Shown: positions 45,801-59,500 of the stretch, one piece after another
How positions within the stretch are numbered: the stretch's first letter is position 1
Layout: every line of letters starts with the position of its first letter
DNA from: Atherinomorus stipes
Taxonomy: Eukaryota > Chordata > Actinopteri > Atheriniformes > Atherinidae
Assembly (NCBI GenBank): GCA_023101725.1
Contig: JALJCO010013654.1
Location: forward strand, 868,001-932,000
Reading direction: 5' to 3'
Length of the DNA: 64,000 nucleotides
Position numbers and translations under genes: made by a program
Notes under the pieces: generated by a model
Told to the model about the DNA's origin: nothing
Database searches by the model: none
Seen by the model: only the letters and a program-made list of their open reading frames with translations

Positions 45801-48800
45801 TATGGACTATAAACAGGAGCAAAGTACTGTTTTTAAAAAATGAATGCACCATTGCACCATCTTGTATGCACATCTTTTCTCCAAATTCCTTCCAGACTCA
45901 TAGCAGTACTTGGTACTGTTCAAACCTTTGGGATTTGCAGTTTGAAATGATGTTATGCGGGTTACAAAATGTGAGTGCACAGCATGTGTTTCAAATAAGA
46001 AACCCACCGGTGGCTTTATGAAGAAATATTTACCTTTTATATTCAAGTTTTTGAGAAAATCTTTTACTGATCCCATTGAACTTAATGTACACACACTTTT
46101 CCAAACACCCACTCACCTTTCTATCTCTATTCCATTTTTTTTACTTTTCGAAAAGTTATTTTAAACATCTGTAAAGAAATTATGAATGAAACAATTCACG
46201 ATCAGCTCAATACCATTCAGCTACCTCAGATTCAAGCTTCTGGTGTTATAGATGCAGGCTTGCTGTCATGGTGGTTTAGTGACACAATGAGACAGAAAAA
46301 TAAGCCTAAGAGGGAAACAAAGGACTCTAGGCTGGCTATGTTTTTAGATCACTTTCCAAATATTCCTAAGTTGAAACTTTGAGGGCAGCCATCAGTTTTA
46401 AATGTTTGCTGAACGTTTGCTGTAAAAATATGGACATAGCAACCTGGTCATAAGTGTAAAGCCACCAAAGAAATGTCTTACAGCAGGGGCGTGTCCACCA
46501 AGTCTTGACTGGAGGGGGGTTGTGGGGGCGGGGGGCATAGATTAGGAATAGGATGGTATAAGTGAATGACCCATTAGATCTAAATAACAATACACAATGA
46601 GTCCAAACAAATATACCGAGCTTAGGAAATGATAAACTGATTATCAAATTTGTCATTGTCAAATTAATTGATAACAGAGGAATAAAACAAAACACAATGC
46701 AAGCGTTTGAATTCAACCTGACCCTTTAACAATATTCATTTAGCATTCTGAGCCAGTTTCTTTACCATTCTGGTCCTTACATCTTGTGATAACACTTTTA
46801 TACCTTTTTCATAAAAGGTTCATGTCTCATAATAACAGGTATAATAATAATATAGATAATAGTAACATTGCTTACGATACATGTTATTCATTTAACAAAG
46901 GACTAGAAGAGCAAAGTAAAAATGCTCATCAAGGTCAAGACCACGGTCGCATTAATGTAGATGTAAATGATGAATTATCAGAAAAACCTTCTAGCATGGT
47001 GACACTGTCCTGGTGTGATTGGCTGCTGACAAATGTGCACTTGTTTACAGCTGTGTCCTCTCATGTTGATGGTATAAATCATGTCGCTGCTGTTTGATTC
47101 GCTTGGCAGTAGTGCTATGTTAGGTGACAGGGTAGTTATTCAAGTACGTTCCATGCTGATTTTATTTGTACTTGGGCTTTTAGATTAATCTGGATATATG
47201 TCAGTTTAGACTGGATACTAAATTGAACTGATTATGTAAAATTAGAGTTGCTTCTGGCTGGTCAGAGCTGGTCAGATTGTAGAGGAGCTCCTCCTGGCCA
47301 ATCTTTACCTTTAACATTCTTATATGGATATATCGGTACTTTTAAAGTGACCCTATGTCAGTTTTGCAACAGGTGTTTTTGCACCTTGTTGGTTCACTTT
47401 CTTAACTTCAGATGTTGAAAATTATACCTGTGTAACTGTCTGATGCAAAAGTGAAATTATAGAAAAGCCACTGGTTTGGCTTTTCTATAATTTGCCCAAA
47501 GTTTGATCTTTCAGTAGATATGAGGCATTGATATTTCTAAGCATTTGTGGTTTGATATCACTTTCCAGCTCCACTCTCTTATTCCAGGATCAGACCTTGT
47601 TAACGCACCAAACTAAGCTGGTTAACATACCTGCGAGTTATTACTCCAGACTGTTATTTCAAACCTATAGCTAACCTTGAATAGATAATACAGTAGTTGC
47701 TGTTCATTCTTTTGTTTTCATCAAAACCAAAAAGTTTAGTAGACTTTGCTTTGGCTGAAAAAATAGTAACAGCAAAAATAACATCTAGTCAAAACAACCC
47801 CCTCAAGAAATCTTCCCATATTTAGGAACAAAATTATCCTGGCAAAATGTTTTCATAGTCCCCACTGAGTAATATGGCAAATTTAATCATAATTGATGCA
47901 GTTCTTCCTGTTTAGCTTTTTAGCTAACTTTGATGTTGACATAAATCTGCTTTCTCTAATGTACAAAAATGAGCCTGGATGCCGTTACACAAAGCAGCTC
48001 TACTCTTGTTTTGAACCCTCGTGTAAATCCTTGATAGCGCTGATTTATTTTTTTCAATTCAGTTACTGTATCATGAATGACAAATTTATACACAGCTCTT
48101 AGCTTTGCCCTGTGTGGAGTTAATAGTCTCTAAGAATAGTATTTGGGTTTAACTTTAAATGACAGTAATAACAGTTGTTTTTTTTTTATAAAAAATCAAT
48201 AATCTTCTATACTCAGAGGGCGATGCAGTCGCTACTGCAGCTACTGACATTTTTCAGCATGATATAGATGTGCAGCAAGTCTCGAGGGACTAAGGACAGC
48301 AGGCTGAATTAACATAGAAACATCAGAAATTTGGATTCCCTGCTTGTCTCTTACATTTGCATCATTTCATGCACCCCCAACGTCTGTGGATGTACTTACA
48401 CATAGACTATTGCTGATTCAACATCCATTGGTTTATAAGCATAATTTTATTATAAACTGTACATATGTATATTTAGGATAAGCTGCTTAGTTTCCTCTAC
48501 AGTGTCCCCGAAGGGTTAATACAATAGCATTTTACAAAACGTTGTCTTTTTGTTGCTGTTGTTTTTTTTGGCACCTCAGGGCTCCCATACACATGGGGGT
48601 ATAACCGTTCACAAATGGTGTTGTTTGCACTTCCTCATATAAAATATCTGCAGGTTACAGAAACACTTGCCATGTGATATATAAAAAGAAACCTTTGGTG
48701 ATTCAGACCATGTATGAAAATGGCATTTACATGCTAAATCTCCTCCTACACTGGCAGACAAAACTCTTCTGTACTTATGTTCTCACATGCGCTTACAATA

Positions 48801-50465
48801 CACGTAGACACTTAAAAAATGCACCACAACTTTAGCAAATGGGATCTAAGCACTCCCTTTTCCTACTCCCACTCTCTCCGCTTATTAATGAGCCAAACGT
48901 GTGTCCTCCCAGCTCTGCAGGGTGGAGAGCTGGATTTCCGCTTGGAGTTAACAGACAGCTTTCCTCCGTCTTTCTGCAAAGTGTCTCTTTAATAGTATCT
49001 CCTGCATGCACTTATCATTTCCTCCTGCAGTCACTAATGAATTTCAACAGAAAAAGGAAGCCTTGCTTCTGTCTATCAAATATAACACCTGCTTAGAATA
49101 TGTATGTCATATTATACTTTATCTGTTTCCTTTCTACTCTACAGCTAAGGCCTGGAATCACTCATCTCTAGACACATCACAAACTGAACAAGCCAGAGAA
49201 GTCACAGCTGTGCTTATGTTTACTGTTGAGTGCGAAGATACACCACGTTTTGTCGGCAGTCTTTTGTTGCTGTAATGGGATTTCTAGTGTACAGTATGCT
49301 TTCTCCTCTCTGATAACACACTATCTGCCCCAAAGGATCTGAAATGTGGCACTGGCTGCTAGTACAAAGAATCTGAACACCCAAAAGGAGCAACAATCTG
49401 CACTTTGGTACTCTCTGCCCTTCCTGATTGTCTGATTGGACAACAGCCAATCCCCGCTTGGACTGTTGTAAGCTGTTGTTAGATGGTGCAGATATGTGAA
49501 CACACACTCACATATTTCTGCAACCAGTGATCAGGGTAGTGAGACATTACACCTCATGTCACCCAGCTGTGTGGGTATGTTCACTCTAAAAGTGTCCATC
49601 TTTAACAGGAAGTGTGACAGAGAATGTTAAATATGGCCTCCCACTGTCCCTCCAGTACTCATATTTTATTTGCACTCACACTCCATCTCTATAAATCTGC
49701 TGTTAAGCTCGTCCCTGTGTGCCCGGTACTGTGTGAATATGCTGCTGTTTTTGACCTCCTGGCATCATGCTGCATACCTGTACTGCAGCTGAAGGGAGGA
49801 AGAGGGAAAGGTCATTGTTGCGTTCCCCTGATCAAAATCTCCAAATGGTCCCAGTGGGACGCTGAGCAGACACTCGCTGGTATTAAATTTGCTGCTCTGA
49901 GTAAATTTATGAGTTGTGCACTTGAACATTGTATTTACACATGTCTGAGACACCCAGCAGGAGAGATCACAATCTGACAAGTGATGCAGTCTGGAGACTT
50001 CTGTGACCAACGGGGAATTTGACCTCATCTTCATTACGATGTTTTACTGATTTTCTTAGCCAAGTGTCCTTCACTTTGAATTTTAAAACACATGCTTCCA
50101 ATATTGATTCATTTACATACATTTGGTGGAAACCTTGTACATTATTGATCTCCATTTATGAATATTTCCTTCAACACATTCCTAATTTTTCTTCTTATTT
50201 ATACACACTTCTTTATGGTTATCTTATAGAAACCATAATTAACTATAAAGTTTCCATGAAAAAGAAGATTTTAGAAAAAAAAGGGATGAAATATTTAAAG
50301 TATTTCTTTCCCAAATGTAGCAGATTTTGATGCTACATGTTAATGAGCCCTAGTTTCAAAGAAGTATCTCAAAGCACAAAAGAGAAAAAGGTTTGGAGAA
50401 GTTAGGTGTGTATGTGGTTCATTTTTGAGAGTCTGCTAGTTTCCAAAACAGTGAAAACATTTAAC

Positions 50466-50515
<50 letters not shown>

Positions 50516-53500
50516 TGTATATATATATATATAAGTACTGTATATATATGTATATATAAATATATATATGAGTGTGTGTGTGTCTGTGTGTGTACTCTGG
50601 CTTCCTCCCACTATCCAAAGACATGCATGTTAGGTTAACTGATCACGCTAAATTGCCCCTAATGAATGTGAGTGTGAATGGTTGTCTGTCTCTCTGTGTT
50701 GGCCCTGCGACAGACTGGCAACCTGTCCAGGGTGTACCCTGCCTCTCGCCTGGTAACAGCTGGGATAGGCTCCAGCAACCCCTGCGACCCTGAACTGGAT
50801 AAGCGGTACAGAAAATGACTGACTGACATGATGACTATATGTATATGTATATGTATATATATGTATATACTGTATATAGTACACTTACGGTGCTGTATTT
50901 GTAAAGATATAGCCTTTTTTTTTCTGACTATGCATGACTATACAAACATGTGCAGACACACTGTTTCAGAATGACTCATCAGAAAGTAAATTACTTCAGA
51001 ACATTACCAAAATAGATGCCTGTGCGTCATCATTAATATCCTGTCTTTTCTTGCTGTCTTGTGACTAAAAATGGTTCTACGCTCAGCAGCCTAATGCCCT
51101 TTTAGACCTCTCAATCTTTTTTCCCCTCATTTATCCTTTCTCCAGTCTTTTCCACTTACTGGCATTTTGTCTTGACCCGTTTCTTATTTTTGAATTCCTG
51201 CATGCTGGTTTCTGACAGGGTCTCTTTCTTTAGCTGCTGGCTTTAGTGGCCTCAGCAACTATATGGAACTTGAAGCTGTTGTGCAGCTGTTACTGCACTT
51301 TAATAGCCCTTAATCTTATTCATTTTTGTTATTTGTGTTTTTTATTTTTTTTATTTTAATCTTGTAGCACATGCGGGTCCACGGGGCGCTGGGAATGTGA
51401 ACAAAACGCTTGTCTGATTGAGGCTGACATTATCCAGGCTGTCAACAGAGGGAACTATGGGTGAGTGCAAGGAATCATAAAACTGGTACGTCAGGATTTA
51501 CAGAAATTTATGGTTTCAATCATGTCTTTTTCTACTCATTCTTTTCATAGGTGGAAAGCTGCTAACTACAGTCAGTTCTATGGCATGTTGCTGGATGAGG
51601 GCATACGCTACCGCCTGGGCACACAGAGACCCTCCAGAACAATTATGAACATGAATGAGATACAGGTACAGCAGAGCCTTCATTTGTGGAAATCAGTTTT
51701 GTTTTCAGGACCCTAGCTAATTAGGTCAATGTTTGGGCAAGTTCTGAAAATTTAGGGAAAAAAAAGACTTTAATACTTAAGTTTTTGAAGTGTTTCTATG
51801 CAAGTTTTTAACACATTTGTGGAGTGAGTGGCAATATTCATAAATAATCTCTCAGAATATTACAATATGTGTTGATGTGTGTAGTTTTCCCTTTAAAATA
51901 TCAGTTAAATGATCATTTGAAATTCAACAGTACAACATATGAAAACATACTTCTTATTTATGAATGAGAGACAAGAAAGTTGGACCCAAATGCAGGACTG
52001 CAAGACGGAAGGCAGGTGGATGTAGGAACCAGGATTTGTTAATTGAAACCAAAGCCACTGCAATGGCAGGTTTGACAAGAACAGGCTTCAGGACAACTGA
52101 CAAAGAAAAGCTCGGGAGAAACAATAAACCAGGACAGGGTTGGAGATAATGCAGCCATAAACGATGAAAACCAAGAATATAACATACAGTACAGCTGTAA
52201 TACTCAGCAACAGAGGTAAAGGAGTAAAATGAGAACAGGAAGTCAACACAACAGAATACTTTAAGAGAACCTAAACTTAAAACAGACTAAATACCAGAAA
52301 AAGAAATCTAACATTAACTAAACCAAAAGCAGAAACACAACCTGCAGATCATGACAGTACTGTCACATAAGGTGTTCCATATCAAAATATGTTTTCCTCT
52401 CAAATCAGACTGAGATGTTTAAGATTTTCTCCCTCAAATTTGAGATAAAGCTTGAAAATGATTAAAAGCTATTTGCAGTTATATACAAAAATTTCCCATA
52501 ATAAAATAAATGTTAAAATGAGCAGTTCAATTAATATAAACCACCTTGTGTTTTTAAAAACGGTATGTTAAGTTTATTTGGTGAGAAAAGAAAAGAAAAA
52601 AAAAGTTTATTTGGTGAGCGTTTTGTTTCTCTTATCACAGCTTTTAATTATATAAAGAAAATTATGTTGGCCAATATGAAAATATATTCATCCAAATATT
52701 GTCCTTGCTGTAAATCTCTTTAATTCTACCAGTTTTCTTTTGCGCGAAAAATCATAGGTGACATAATCGCTTCTCATCTCTATTTTGTAGAAATTTTTTA
52801 TCTTCTTCTGACTTTAATCATTGTTTTAGGCTCATATTATTGAACTCAGTCACAAGTTTCTTCTTTAATACAACATGAGCTTCATTTTATAGATTATGGT
52901 TCCATATAGAGTATTACAGATAAGCATGCTTCAGGGTGTGGCTACTTTGATTGGCATGTCACTGCTGTATTGTTTTGCATAATGTTCTTCTGTTCTCAGA
53001 TGTACACTTTGCTCGTCACCTATGATTTAAAAACCCACAATTGCGACCTAAAAACCTGCGGTCTATTGTAACATGTGAGGCAGGGAAACGTGTGTGGAGG
53101 GGAATGTGGGAGGGGAGGCAGGAAGTTTTAGCATCAGGTGAGAATGTTGACCAAAAGTAAACTTGTTGCAGCTGAGCGGTGACTTTTCATTTCTTTACAA
53201 GCTCCTGTGAATTGATGATGTCCTGTAGAAGATAAAGGTTTAAAAGCTATTACAAGCGAGCTTTTACCAAAACAATTTTCACTTGATTAAGGCGGCTTGC
53301 TGGTAGGTGATAGCAGCTCCGTCTGGAGCCTCAGCCTGCTCTGATTGACGCAGTCTTTGTTTACATTTTACTCAGACAGATTACATAAGACGGAACCAAA
53401 ACATCAGATGGAGAAGATGGGGGTGGGATGCTGGCTGTCTGGAGAATAAAAAGCAACCTCTTCTTTAGTCTACACCTCCCTTTCTTCACCCACCACCCAT

Positions 53501-56500
53501 ACATTCCCACCCAAAAACACCCTCCTTCCTCTGCTGTCAGCATGTCCCTACCTGTGCAACAAACATGATCATAGCCTGTTAAGAAATCCCCTCTCTCGCC
53601 TTTCCTGTCTTGTTTGCAGACTGCTTTGTAAAAAGATGGAAAACAATGATTTCATAGATAAATTAAACAAAACCCCCCTCACACTCAAACACATGCGCCA
53701 CCAAGCTCTTGCAGCATTTTGACTCATTCCTCACCAGCAGGTGCTTTTTGGACTTTGGCCCTTCACAGCTACAAATCTTGGACCAGGAGCACATACCTCA
53801 GTTATGCATCAGGTGGCCATGCTCTGAATACTTCACCGTTAGGAATGCAGCACAGGCAGCCAGGGTCCTTGTGAGAAAGAGGGAAGTCAGTTGTGCAAAA
53901 GCATGTGCTGTGTTATCATACATCACTGGCAGATTAGGTGAGCATCCAACCTCAAGTGCAGATTAATAGATGGGGCATGTCTGGCATCTACTGCAAGTGA
54001 ATGTGCTTTAGCCTGCCAGGAAAATGCACTTGAATTTACTCTGATGTAACTGAACATGGTTTCACAGAGAGGATTGGGATCAAAGGTTTTTGTCTGACCT
54101 CGGGCCAAATGTGCTCTAATTGCCTTTGAAGAAATCGTCTCTGTTGTTGAGTTGATTAGGAGACTTATGTAATCCACTTATGATCCAAAGTTTGCAATAC
54201 AAAGCTGTCCACAAGTATTGTAAATTCCTGTCTTTTCACTCAATGCACAACTACAATACAAGTGACTGTGACATCATCGTCATTTCTTTGCATAGTCTCC
54301 AATTATGGACTATAAAAACTTGAATGTCGATTGGATTTAAAAGTTTATGGGCATACACTTTTGCCAAAGCGGGAGAGTGTGGTCTGAAATAATTAACCCC
54401 TTATGTTAATGATTATTAGGTGGACTTATAACTTATTTAACAAATAAAAAAAGCTGAAGCAGCCAGGAAAAACATGTCAGACAGCTAAAGTTTTCAAATG
54501 TGACAGCCAAAAAGGTCTAGAAAGATACACAGAAGAGAAAAGGCTCAAGTCAGCTGCAGATGACTTAAAAAGTAAACATATGCTTTACTTAAATACACAA
54601 TACACCCATTGTGTCTTTTTTTTTTTTTTTTTACAGATGAACATTGATCCTCAGAATGATCGCCTGCCACTCTACTTTAACTCAGCAGAAAAGTGGCCAG
54701 GGAAGATTCATGAACCGCTGGATCAGGGCAACTGTGCTGCTTCTTGGGCTTTTTCAACTGCAGGTGGGTCCTAAAAGGGGAATGCCAGGTAGATTTTCTC
54801 TTTAAATATGAGACATGCAGGAATAAGAATTGTCAGCAAGAACAACAACACCATTGTCTTGTTCTAAAGTCTTGTCTGCTCGGCTCCATCATAATCTTAT
54901 CTTTATTGTTCACTAGCTGTGGCATCAGACAGAATCTCCATCCAATCAATGGGTCACATGACTCCTCAGCTGTCCCCACAAAACCTTATCTCCTGTGACA
55001 CTCGCAACCAGGGAGGCTGTGCTGGAGGACGCTTAGATGGAGCCTGGTGGTATCTCCGACGTCGTGGGTAAGCACTTTCTTTTTGACTCTGAAAATGAGC
55101 ATTATTGCATGCAATAGAAGTATGAGAAGTTACATATTTTATCCACCCAACAGAGTTGTGACAGAAGACTGTTACCCATACCGGCCTCCACAGCAAACAC
55201 CAGCTGAGGTGGGTCGCTGCATGATGCAGAGTCGCTCAGTTGGCCGAGGGAAGAGGCAAGCTACGCAGCGCTGCCCCAATGCATACAACCACCACAACGA
55301 CATCTACCAGTCTACTCCACCTTACAGGCTCTCATCTAATGTAAGCATTGCCCATACCCACAAAACACACACGTGCAGCAACACAGGAATATACAGATGT
55401 ATAAGCATCTACTGGCATGCATCCTCATGCACATGGCCCTCCACATCAGTTAAGCAATCAACCAGCATAACGATTTGCAGAGTGAACCTGCAGTAAACAC
55501 TGCACCCCGTGCATTTCCAGGGCTTCTCACGCATTAAACACAATCTACTTCACGTGTTGTACATGTTTTTGCACATTTTTAGCATGCATACTTGACTTGG
55601 CCTGAGTGAATGTGCCTGAACATAAATCTGTTGGTGAACATAAGTCTGTACAAGGGTAAGAGAATCTGTTTATGTTTGGTTGCTTTCAGGACTGTTGACT
55701 CAAGACTGAGAAGTTTGCTGTTAATATGATTTAGAAGCATTATGTAATACTAATAAGTAATAATAAGTAAACAATCTTAATCATTTGGTAGCATTTACCT
55801 TGAAATATACTGGATAAACAAAGCAATAAGTAAATTACAGACTGCACTTTAGATATAAGTGTCCATAATCAGTGTATCTGAAATGAGATCTTTTATTGAA
55901 TAAACTGGTGTTTCAGAAACTGACGCTCAGTCATAATTGGTTTAGTAAACCAGAATCAATCAGCTGACATAATTGTTAGTTTATCATAGTATGGTTGTGC
56001 AGTGATTACCAGTTAATGAAAGTGGAGATACAGTATATACATAAACAAGCTTGTATTCAGATGGATGGATCTAAATTTAAACACTGCATCCCTCTCATCT
56101 GTCTTATTGTAAGATTACCCCTGTCTCTTCTCAAAGTGTCATGTAATGTTCATTGAACTGCCTCCAGGAGCAGTCTCTGCATGCTGCAGAGTTCATCTTG
56201 CTAAGCTGCAGCTGACATGTTTTTTTCTTTTTTTTTTATCAGCAAACATCCATCAGTGCTAAATGGCAGCTAATGCTTCTCAGAATCATTACAGCCAGTT
56301 GTTTCTGACTCTTGATAGCCTGTGAAGTCAATAAGGCAGACATTAAGGCCAGCGGGCCCTGCTGAACTCAACCTTGTTATCTGACTTTTAGCGTCCTGGC
56401 GGGTCAGAGGGGTTGTTTTCGTCCTCTTTATTTCACTGACATGTAACGATCTGTCTGTGCTGCTCTCCTTTGCTTATAAATTGACCCTGTTAAACTTCTC

Positions 56501-59500
56501 TCTTAGGAAAAGGAGATTATGAAGGAGATTATGGATAATGGGCCCGTGCAAGGTAAGATGATGCCTAAATTTTAATGCAATGAGCATGTGATTACTTTGA
56601 TTTCAATATTTGTTCCATAGTGAATGGGACTTTTATGAATCTAAACAATTCAAACTCTCATGGGACTTACAAATGAAAACAGCTGTGAGAAGACCCAGTG
56701 ACGTCATGTTTGACCCTCTGATCCTAATGTTTCTGACTGAGGTTTCAACTCTGACCCTGTTTACCTGGTCACAAATGGCGAGCTTTCATGTCAGTGGGGT
56801 TGAACTGACTTTTCTTTACTATCCCGCCTCACTGTCTGGTGCTCATCTGGACCATTGTCAAGTACACCTGAATAGAGGGGACGTGTGTGTGTAAGTCTGT
56901 CTGCCATGAGTCTGTGCCAGCTTCTTGAATTGTTGTGAAGCAGGAAGACTCATTGGCTTTAGATCAAGTTTCTTTCATTTCTCTTTGAGTTTCTCTTGAA
57001 TAGGAGGTGTTTGTATGTGTGTGTGTGAGACAGAGAGAAGGGGGTTGAACATAGAGTGATTTTTCTATCCCAGCAACTTCCTTTTCATATAGAACAGTTT
57101 TGAAGATTGACCTTCTCTAAATCCACTTTTCTCTGTCTGAGAACATTGTGTTGCCCTCCACTTCTATCAACAACTTACAATGCTTCACAGTTCATAAGTA
57201 CACATGCACACACACGCACATGGACCAGCCCTCTCTGATGTGTGGGTGTGTGCAACTCAAGGGAAAAATTTGAATCCCTTTGATGCAATCGCTTAATTAC
57301 TTTTAGATTAATTAGTGTTCTTGATAAGATTTTTATCCCCCCAACTAAAAATAAATCCAGTATCGTCATACTGTATGTGTGTGTGAATGTGTTAGCAGCT
57401 TATACTTGCCAACTAACGCTCCCTGCTTGCTTGTTCTTGCAGCTATTATGGAGGTCCACGAGGACTTCTTTGTCTACAAGAATGGGATCTACAAACACAC
57501 TGACGTCAGCTTTACCAAACCGCCGCAATACCGCAAACATGGCACACACTCAGTCCGGATCACAGGGTAAGTTCTTGCTGTTCAGTAACAGTTCACAAGT
57601 CTTTCAAAGAAACCGATTAGGCGCAACATAAACTTATTAGATTTTCAGGGTGGATTTTAAGCCTCTTGAAAGCTTGTTCCTAGTTAGAGCTTTGGACAGG
57701 AAGGCTACATGCCAACTTCAACAAACACTGAGCAATGTCTGTAGGAAAACATTTCCCTATTTAAAAGTAAAAACAAAAGCTGGATATGCCTATTTTTACT
57801 GCTTTTACATGCACAGCGTTTCCTTAAGAGCTGAAAAATGTATTTATAAAGGATGAATCTGGGCTTTATCGAGTAGCTGCTGGTAATGGGTTTGATACAA
57901 ATCTCCACATGCACGTGTGTTTACACACAGCCAAGAGTGAACATGTGAATAAGAGTCCCTCCCAGACAATTGCTTTTGGAGACACACCTTGGCTCCACTC
58001 TTTCATCTACCCCAGACAGCACCCCCTCCCCCATTTAGTAACTCTGGCGGCCACAAATATGCAGGCAGGTAGACGGCTGACACACCTGGAATTGTTCAAC
58101 CCCCCCCGTCTCGTGTTATTCCCGTCTTCCTGGCATGAACTGTGGATAAGAAACAAGGAGGTAGGACCCAAATGCAGCACTACAAGGCGGAGGCAGGTGG
58201 ATGTAAGAGCCATGATTTATTCAATGAGTCCAAAAGGTGCTGCAGTGGCTGAATTGATTAGAACTGGAACCAACAGTAATGAACTAAACTAATAACAGAT
58301 TTTAGAACAACTGACTAAGAAAAGTTAAGGAGAAACAAGAATGAGCTGGGACAGGAATGGCAAGGAGCAAAAGAAATCAAGGGGTTCATTTCCTCCCGCT
58401 CTGTTGTGTCTCCATCATCTCACTTTATCTGGTTGTCTGCCTCACTTCCCCTCTTCTCCACTTCACGTCCAAGTCAAAATACACGTATTATCATTTAGAC
58501 AATCCCCAGACAGACAGGTAGCTGTTTGATGCTGTTTCATGAGGTGTCTGGAGGACACCACCTATGAAATGTTACGAACAACCTTTTTTAAATGAATATT
58601 TGACTCCTCTGTGGTTCATCAAGGTTTTGGTGGGTCTGCAGTTACTCTGACGCTTCTGTTCACTTTTGTCAGTTCATAAAATTCAGCATCTAGTAAAGAA
58701 TCTGTCACATGGGTTAAAGAATGAGGGTTGGCAACATTTTGCTGTCACTCTGTGATCTGATCCTGCCCTGAACAGCTAACTCAAACAAAACAAAGGAAAA
58801 TAAAACAGACAGCATTTTCTTTATTTTTTTATGGCTGGTCACTGATGGAAACACACTTTACAAACAGCTTTTATTGACTCTCTTTTGGTGTATCTTTTGC
58901 ATTCGTGTCTATTTTTAATTGTATGACCTATCATAATGTATAGACATGATCTACAATATACTGATGAGTTCATGCAGCTTCTTTTAAGCTGCATGCATCA
59001 TACAGACATGCTGCTCTGAAATGTCCTCTTAAAACTGCAGATTCTCCAAGCTGATCTCATGACATTAAATAAAATAGCTGCTGTTTGTTTGTTTATGGCA
59101 CTAAATATTTGCAGTTTGCAACAAAGACTCAAAAGTGGGACAATTACAGTTTTTCATTGACTGTTCCTTACACAGATTGAAGTTTAGCAGGCACTCAGTG
59201 TTAGGACACCCACTTTTCAAGAGATGCTAAGTTTCATTGGCCCAAAATGCTTATGAACAAAGAAGTGCATAACTATAGGGTGTTTGCACTGGTTAATACT
59301 TTAAGTAGGTTTTCCCAAACTGGGGGTCCCGACCCTCAAGGAGGTCACAAGATAATTTTAGTGACCAGCAGTAGACCATAAAACTCACAGAGGGACAACT
59401 GGTGTAATTACAGGTCTAGAAATTTGTTTTACTACACAGATGATTTATACGATAACTACACTTGCTGTTTGTTGATATTAATGCTTGCGGTTTATTCCTG

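Larger units (their letters stand above)
45633..51367 (+). other. tinagl1 intron of about 5.7 kb
   Basis: No exon recognised. It holds a perfect 17-bp hairpin (47454-47493), an (AT)n microsatellite and a dispersed repeat copy, listed separately. Confidence 0.6.

Noticed and set aside
50402..50624. Tyr/Ile-rich open frames
   Set aside because: Translation of an (AT)n microsatellite.
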